The notes under the pieces are model-generated. The model was not told the DNA's origin, made no database searches, and worked only from the letters and a program-made list of their open reading frames with translations. Below, piece after piece: positions 59,519 to 64,000 of a DNA stretch of 64,000 bases. The DNA comes from CAYWWM01 sp965198025 (GTDB taxonomy: Bacteria; Acidobacteriota; Terriglobia; 2-12-FULL-54-10), in NCBI GenBank assembly GCA_965198025.1, contig OZ240237.1, positions 1 through 64,000 on the forward strand, read 5' to 3'. Positions within the stretch are counted from its first letter, which is position 1. Each line of letters starts with the position of its first letter. The translations under genes were made by a program, and so were the position numbers.

Positions 59519-61099
59519 CTACTGTCTCTCTCGTTGGGCGATGACTTGCCGCGCGTTATTCAGAAGCGATTCAGCCTGAGGCAGCAGCTCGATCGCCTTC
59601 TGAATCTGCGGATCAGCAGTCGCCTCGAGCTTGTAGGCTTCGCCGGTTCCGAAGACGGAAATGACAAGTTCTGCCTTGATCCTGTGTTGTACGTATTCGA
59701 GGTTTGCGGAAAAGTCCGCCTCTGAAAAATCAATCTCTTCCTCGCGCAGGAACTGGCGGAACTGGTCAATGACCTCGTCGGTCACCTGGAAATCCTCAGG
59801 GATCGACGGATTTGTGGCCAGATAATGCTTTGCAAAGTTGAAAAAGGCGAACCGGCGGACCAGAAGTTCCTGGAAGGAATTCAGCTCTGGTTCCGGGATT
59901 TCCATGTCTGGAGTAATGCCTCCGCCGCCGTAAACGGGCCGACCGGCGTCGGTGGTACGGACATCGTCCGTAGGCACCTCGGAAGAGTCGTTGTTGTAAT
60001 AGTAGTTATACAGCGAGACACCGGAATACTCTCGCTGGATCAGCCGGCCGCTGGGCGTGTAGTACTTTGCCGTGGTCAGAGCCAAGCCGGCCCGATCACT
60101 CAGCGGATAGACCGTTTGCACCAAGCCCTTGCCGAAACTTGCTTCGCCCACGATCAAGCCGCGGTCATGGTCCTGAACCGCACCGGAAACAATCTCGGCT
60201 GCGCTGGCCGTGAAGCGGTTGATGATGACAACCAGCGGAAAACTAAATCCGCGGTTGCCGCGCGACGCAGTGTAGCGCTTTTCCGGCGAAGCCTTGCCGC
60301 GATGCGATACGATCAGTTGACCGCGTTCCAGGAACATGTCCGAAACGTTCACACCTTCGTTCAGCAGGCCGCCGGGGTTGTTACGCAAGTCGAGAATCAA
60401 ACCCTTGATATTGGCGGGATTGAACTCCCGAAGCTTTTCCCGTAGCTCGCGGCTGGTGGTTTCGGTGAAGCTCGAAATGCGGATGTAGGCGATGTCGGGC
60501 TCTACAAAGAAGGCGTGCTCGATGCTAAAACGGGGGATTTCATCCCGCACGATGGTGAACGGAATGGGTTCGTCATGCCCTTCACGTTCGATGAAAACCC
60601 GCACGGTGGTGCCCCGCGGCCCCTTCAGCAGGTCCGCGATCTCGCTTGTGGTCTTGCCCTCTGTCGACGTGTCGTCCACCTGTACAATAATGTCCCCGGG
60701 GCGCAGGCCGGCTTTAGAGGCGGGCGAGCCCGGAAACGGAGCGAGCACGATGGTCTTTCCTTCGCGCGGGGTCACCGTCATGCCGACGCCGTAATAGCGC
60801 CCGCGCTGCTCTTCACGCAATTGGGCAAAGCTCTTCGGATCAAAGAAGTTCGAATGAGGGTCCAGCGTGCGAAGCATGCCGGGGATAGCACCACTATAAA
60901 TGGTTTCTTCCATGTCCACCGGGTCGGCGTAGTTTGCCTCGACCGCGTGCAACACCTTGGAGATGCTCCGCAGGCTCTCCTGGACCTGCTGGTCTTCGGA
61001 GCTGGTCTGCGCCGTCACACCCGGCCCGTATACACCGCCAACAAGAGCACAGAGTAGGATAACGACTGGACTGACCCACACCCGGTTTTTGAGCGCCAT
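59519..61099 (-). CDS. C-terminal processing peptidase (S41 family)
   Basis: A 526-residue exported protease (signal peptide 1-30, ending VTAQT). Residues 45-110 match the Ctp N-terminal helical part; a PDZ domain lies near 110-190 (GVGMTVTPREGKTIVLAPFP, KAGLRPGDIIVQVDD). The S41 core has LDLRNNPGGLLNEGVNVSDM, the nucleophile Ser in RFTASAAEIVSGAVQDHDR, and the general-base Lys in EASFGKGLVQTVYPLSD. Such proteases trim or degrade periplasmic proteins. A C-terminal helical tail of about 120 residues is longer than in basic members. AGGAG precedes the ATG. It converges with no neighbour; 173 bases separate it from ispH. Confidence 0.93.
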   Translation of the reverse strand: MALKNRVWVSPVVILLCALVGGVYGPGVTAQTSSEDQQVQESLRSISKVLHAVEANYADPVDMEETIYSGAIPGMLRTLDPHSNFFDPKSFAQLREEQRGRYYGVGMTVTPREGKTIVLAPFPGSPASKAGLRPGDIIVQVDDTSTEGKTTSEIADLLKGPRGTTVRVFIEREGHDEPIPFTIVRDEIPRFSIEHAFFVEPDIAYIRISSFTETTSRELREKLREFNPANIKGLILDLRNNPGGLLNEGVNVSDMFLERGQLIVSHRGKASPEKRYTASRGNRGFSFPLVVIINRFTASAAEIVSGAVQDHDRGLIVGEASFGKGLVQTVYPLSDRAGLALTTAKYYTPSGRLIQREYSGVSLYNYYYNNDSSEVPTDDVRTTDAGRPVYGGGGITPDMEIPEPELNSFQELLVRRFAFFNFAKHYLATNPSIPEDFQVTDEVIDQFRQFLREEEIDFSEADFSANLEYVQHRIKAELVISVFGTGEAYKLEATADPQIQKAIELLPQAESLLNNARQVIAQRERQ

Positions 61100-61437
61100 G
61101 AGCTTTTCTCCTTAATCGAATCCGCGAGAAGTATAGCATGGACTGGTCCCGGATTCCGCCAGTTTTGTCGACTACCCGTGTTTCGGTTCGGCCCTACAGG
61201 GGGCTACCGCGTCACACGGGGAGCGCGTCGTCGTACGATCAACTCCTGTTCACTTTAGGAAACCTGTGTTGCTGTTTGACGTATCAGCGAAAATGCTTTA
61301 GCTTAATGGGGTTAGCCTACAAATTTTCGGGTTGAATACGCCGCTCGATAGCGGGGTCCTTGTGATACTCTCCGCTGAATCAGCCGAAGTGATCGTAACA
61401 CCAACCGTTCTTCGCAAAGTGGTCCGAGACAAAGCCC
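61100..61437. promoter_or_regulatory. Divergent intergenic region between the protease and the ABC exporter
   Basis: This gap of 338 bases should carry promoters for both genes. TTGACG (61276-61281) with TAGCTT 17 bases later is a weak candidate for the rightward gene, with a leader of about 130 bases. A CGCTCGATAGCG inverted repeat lies at about 61341-61352. No gene or known RNA is recognised. Confidence 0.35.
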
Positions 61438-63270
61438 ATGTCTGATCTGCTGCGCCTGCTGCGTTCGGTCCGTCCATATGGCATCCGCCTGGGGGCCGGG
61501 GTTGTCATGATGGTCGGCGTCGGTTTTCTCGAGGCGGTCGCTGCGCTCCTGATAGGGCCGATCTTCGACCGAGTTCTTGACCCGCAGGCTCCCGATTCGG
61601 CCGTGGCGCTCATCACCGTCCCGTACCTGGAGTGGACGCTCTACCTCGATCAACTGCTGCCGGACTGGATTCGCAACGTCTGGACAGTGGTGTCAATCTT
61701 CATCATCGGGGTGATCCTGTCGAAGGCCATCTGCGAGTATCTTGCCAATTATTGGATCAACCACGTCGGGTTCTCGGTCATCATGGACCTCCGCAACCGG
61801 CTCTACGAGCGGATTCTGGTGCAATCTGTCAGCTTCTTCCGTCGTCAGTCGACCGGCAAGCTGATGTCAGCCGTCATCAACGACATTGAAAAAATCCAGT
61901 TGGCAGTGTCCTCCGTTCTGGCCGACCTGCTGCGGCAGACGTTCACGCTGTTGGCGCTGCTCTGCGTGGTCTTCCTTCTGGACTGGCGGCTAGCGCTGAT
62001 TTCCGTCGGACTTCTTCCGCTGGTGATGATCCCCTCAGCTAAAATCGGACGGCGCATCCGCAGTTCCAGCCGCTCCAGCCAGGCGAACCTTGCCGACCTG
62101 AGCCAACTCCTCCAGGAAACCATCAGCGGGAACCGCATTGTCAAAGCTTTTCGCATGGAAAGCTGGGAGCTCAACCGTTTCCGCACGGCTTCGCGTAAGC
62201 TGCTCCAGGTAAACCTGCGGTTCGTGCGGGCACACGCGATTACCTCTCCGTTGATGGAAGTACTTGGCGCGATCACGGTGGTGCTCCTGCTGCTCTATGC
62301 CCGGGAACGCATAGGAGACGGCGCACTGACCACGGGAATGTTCGTGAGCTTCATCTATGCACTGCTCAAGATGTATGAACCGGTCAAGAGGCTCACCGGG
62401 ATTCACAACTCGTTTCAGCAGGCGGTCGGGGCGAGCACTAAGGTCTTCGAATTCCTGGAACTGCCGGAGGAGGTGGCCGAGAAGCCGGACGCCAAGATCC
62501 TGCTGCCGTTCTCCAGGTCCGTGGTTTTTGAGGACGTCTGGTTCGGCTACGACAACGCAGAGCCATTCCTGCAAAAGGTTTCGCTCGAGGTGCGGGCTGG
62601 GGAAGTGGTGGCGCTGGTGGGGCCGAGCGGCGCAGGCAAGAGCACGCTCGCGAACCTGATTCCACGGTTTTTCGACGTCTCGCGCGGCAAAGTCCTGATT
62701 GATGGGTACGACATCCGGGACGTGACCCTCGATTCGCTGCGGTCCCAGATCAGTATGGTCACGCAGGAGACCATCCTATTCAACGACACGATTCGGAATA
62801 ATATCTGTTACGGGCGCCCGAACATGACCGAGGCGGACCTGAAGCGGGTTGCGCGGGCTTCGTTGGCCTCGGAGTTCATCGATCAATTGCCACTGGGCTA
62901 TGACACGGTGATCGCCGACCGGGGAGAACGGTTGAGCGGCGGGCAGCGCCAGCGCATTTCGATTGCCCGGGCGTTGCTCAAAGATTCCCCCATCCTGATC
63001 CTGGACGAAGCCACTTCCGAGCTCGACACGGAATCGGAACAGTTGGTGCAAGAAGCGCTGGCCAATCTAATGGCTGGGCGCACCGTCATCGTCATCGCTC
63101 ATCGTTTCTCGACGGTCCGGCACGCCGACAAGATCGTCGTGCTCGACCGCGGCCGGATCCGGGAACTCGGAACTCACCAGGACCTGATCCACCGGGGCGG
63201 GATCTATCAGAGACTCCACGAACTGCAGTTTGCTGACGCGATCGAGCCGGTGAACCGCGATGCCTCCTAA
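61438..63270 (+). CDS. ABC exporter, MsbA/lipid flippase type
   Basis: A 610-residue half-transporter, membrane domain fused to ATPase. Residues 1-340 hold six helices (for example GAGVVMMVGVGFLEAVAALL, IFIIGVILSKAICEYLANYW). The ATPase part has Walker A GPSGAGKSTLANLIPRFFD, Q-loop MVTQETILFNDTIRNNI, signature LSGGQRQRISIARALL, Walker B ILILDEATSELDTESEQLV and the H-loop VIAHRFST. The closest known type is MsbA, which flips lipid A-core or other lipids across the inner membrane; the real substrate is open. Next to a hopanoid operon a lipid role is plausible, but the genes are on opposite strands. Confidence 0.92.
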   Translation: MSDLLRLLRSVRPYGIRLGAGVVMMVGVGFLEAVAALLIGPIFDRVLDPQAPDSAVALITVPYLEWTLYLDQLLPDWIRNVWTVVSIFIIGVILSKAICEYLANYWINHVGFSVIMDLRNRLYERILVQSVSFFRRQSTGKLMSAVINDIEKIQLAVSSVLADLLRQTFTLLALLCVVFLLDWRLALISVGLLPLVMIPSAKIGRRIRSSSRSSQANLADLSQLLQETISGNRIVKAFRMESWELNRFRTASRKLLQVNLRFVRAHAITSPLMEVLGAITVVLLLLYARERIGDGALTTGMFVSFIYALLKMYEPVKRLTGIHNSFQQAVGASTKVFEFLELPEEVAEKPDAKILLPFSRSVVFEDVWFGYDNAEPFLQKVSLEVRAGEVVALVGPSGAGKSTLANLIPRFFDVSRGKVLIDGYDIRDVTLDSLRSQISMVTQETILFNDTIRNNICYGRPNMTEADLKRVARASLASEFIDQLPLGYDTVIADRGERLSGGQRQRISIARALLKDSPILILDEATSELDTESEQLVQEALANLMAGRTVIVIAHRFSTVRHADKIVVLDRGRIRELGTHQDLIHRGGIYQRLHELQFADAIEPVNRDAS

Positions 63271-63296
63271 AGTTTGTAAGTCGAGTTTGCCATGTC

Positions 63297-63895
63297 GTGA
63301 GAGAAGGGAAAATCCAAAGGCCGCAACCAATTCGCATCCGGTTTCTGACAGGCTACGCCGAGACCGTAGCGGAGCATGACGCGACGGTTCTGAAGGTCTG
63401 CCTGAAGAGTGTGAACCATCGCTTCCTCGACCTGCACGTGCACCTGCCCGAAGGACTCCAGGCGCTCGAAACGAAGGTCCGGCGGGGGAGTTCAGGAGAG
63501 AAACACCCGAGGGCAGCTGAACTTGCGGTAACACTGGAGGGAACGACCCAGGCGACCCCGACGGTCGACGAAGCACAGCTCGGCCGATACGTCGAATTGC
63601 TCCGGAAGCAGGGCGAACAGTACGGGCTTTCGGCTGAATCCGGATGGGCTGCTCTCTGCCGGTTGCCGGGGTTTTCCAACGCGGTCATACCGCACGGTTG
63701 GCCCAGACACTCAAGCACGAACCCGACATCGGTCGCAAACTTGATTTTCCTCCTCCAGGAAATGCAGAGGGAATCGAACGCCTTTTAGGCAAAGAAGGCC
63801 GGTCTCGGGGAGGGCACCTCGACTTGACCGATACGGCGCTTGCCATCAAAGGCGAAGTTGAAGAGCTGCGAGAGCAGGTCCAGAACCTGCAATAG
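63297..63895 (+). pseudogene. yicC: Broken yicC (RNase adaptor/endoribonuclease family)
   Basis: The N-terminal part (from GTG 63297) keeps IRFLTGYAETVAE, LKVCLKSVNHRFLDLHVHLP, EGLQALETKVRR and DEAQLGRYVELLRKQGEQYG. After about residue 125 the sequence jumps to the C-terminal end of the family: LAQTLKHEPDIGRKLDF in one frame, LLQEMQRESNAF then a TAG in a second, and HLDLTDTALAIKGEVEELRE-QVQNLQ in the first again. Around 90 residues of the middle are missing and at least two frameshifts are present. A normal YicC has about 290 residues. It sits directly before gmk, the common order, which supports the identification. Confidence 0.85.
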
Positions 63896-63927
63896 AGAGC
63901 GCTGCGGCATGCCGCGGCGGAATCCTG

Positions 63928-63933
63928 TATAAT
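63928..63933 (+). promoter_or_regulatory. Possible -10 box just before gmk
   Basis: A perfect TATAAT lies 11 bases before ATG 63945, inside a short direct repeat AATCCTGTAT (63921-63940). If used, the mRNA would be almost leaderless. No -35 is seen. It could have become useful once yicC decayed, but the match may be chance. Confidence 0.3.
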
Positions 63934-63944
63934 CCTGTATACTA

Positions 63945-64000
63945 ATGAAAACGGGAGTATTCATCATCTCAGCTCCTTCCGGTTCCGGAAAGACGACGCT
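63945..64000 (+). CDS. gmk: Guanylate kinase, N-terminal part (runs off the window)
   Basis: The visible 18 residues, MKTGVFIISAPSGSGKTT, hold the P-loop of guanylate kinase (SAPSGSGKTT). The enzyme turns GMP + ATP into GDP + ADP. Placement right after yicC is the usual one in many bacteria. There is no clear ribosome site before the ATG. The rest lies beyond the window. Confidence 0.85.
   Translation, partial: MKTGVFIISAPSGSGKTT

Overview
The window looks like a chromosomal segment of an Acidobacteriota bacterium (Bryobacterales/Solibacter-like or a relative). This is inferred from gene content, not from a marker-gene match. The grounds are a DUF1592/DUF1552 gene pair, several secreted protein families typical of that phylum, a TonB receptor with an N-terminal carboxypeptidase-regulatory-like domain, a full hopanoid locus, and intergenic palindromes of the gcgacaggcc...ggcctgtcgc and GGTTTCAACC types. 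No transposase, phage gene, rRNA or CRISPR array is visible. One tRNA, Leu(UAG), is present.

Region 1 (1-7.5 kb) is an accessory, repeat-rich, decaying segment. It holds the 3' tail of one gene, a secreted-protein gene destroyed by frameshifts (1287-2794), a 217/233-bp tandem duplication, several dispersed palindromic repeats, a small secreted protein built from five 18-residue repeats, a hicAB toxin-antitoxin pair, an orphan RelB-type antitoxin, tRNA-Leu and a PPOX-fold oxidoreductase. The palindromic repeats are essentially absent after about 7.6 kb.

Region 2 (7-24 kb) is an export and catabolism region. Two clusters combine a DUF6152-type protein with members of a secreted family carrying a W-x-G-D-T-L motif. 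One of these clusters runs directly into a DUF1592 cytochrome-like protein and a DUF1552 Tat substrate. An ankyrin-repeat protein, a DUF3311 plus sodium:solute symporter pair, a lectin-like protein and a fourth W-x-G-D-T-L paralog follow. Next is a beta-propeller protein interrupted by a single in-frame TGA with a hairpin downstream (a possible selenocysteine codon), then a second symporter preceded by a 45-residue membrane protein and a divergent IclR regulator.

Region 3 (25-41 kb) is metabolic housekeeping: PAP2 phosphatase, pyruvoyl arginine decarboxylase, zinc peptidase, SAM methyltransferase, cobalamin adenosyltransferase, a PfkB kinase with MTA phosphorylase, a MeaB/methylmalonyl-CoA epimerase fusion preceded by a truncated acyl-CoA dehydrogenase start, pyruvate phosphate dikinase, glycyl-tRNA synthetase beta and alpha, RecO, and methylmalonate-semialdehyde dehydrogenase. 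The B12 adenosyltransferase, MeaB-epimerase and MmsA together point to methylmalonyl-CoA (propionate/valine) metabolism.

Region 4 (41-49.4 kb) has a probable iron- or metal-uptake operon (small membrane protein, TonB receptor, anchored periplasmic protein, PepSY membrane protein), MutY, and a SoxC-like molybdopterin sulfite/sulfane dehydrogenase with its c-type cytochrome.

Region 5 (49.9-59.3 kb) is a hopanoid operon, transcribed leftward: ispH, shc, hpnH, hpnA, hpnG, hpnC, hpnD, hpnE. It covers the route from isoprenoid precursor to squalene, diploptene and adenosylhopane. Region 6 (59.5-64 kb) holds a C-terminal processing protease, an MsbA-like ABC exporter, a broken yicC and the start of gmk.
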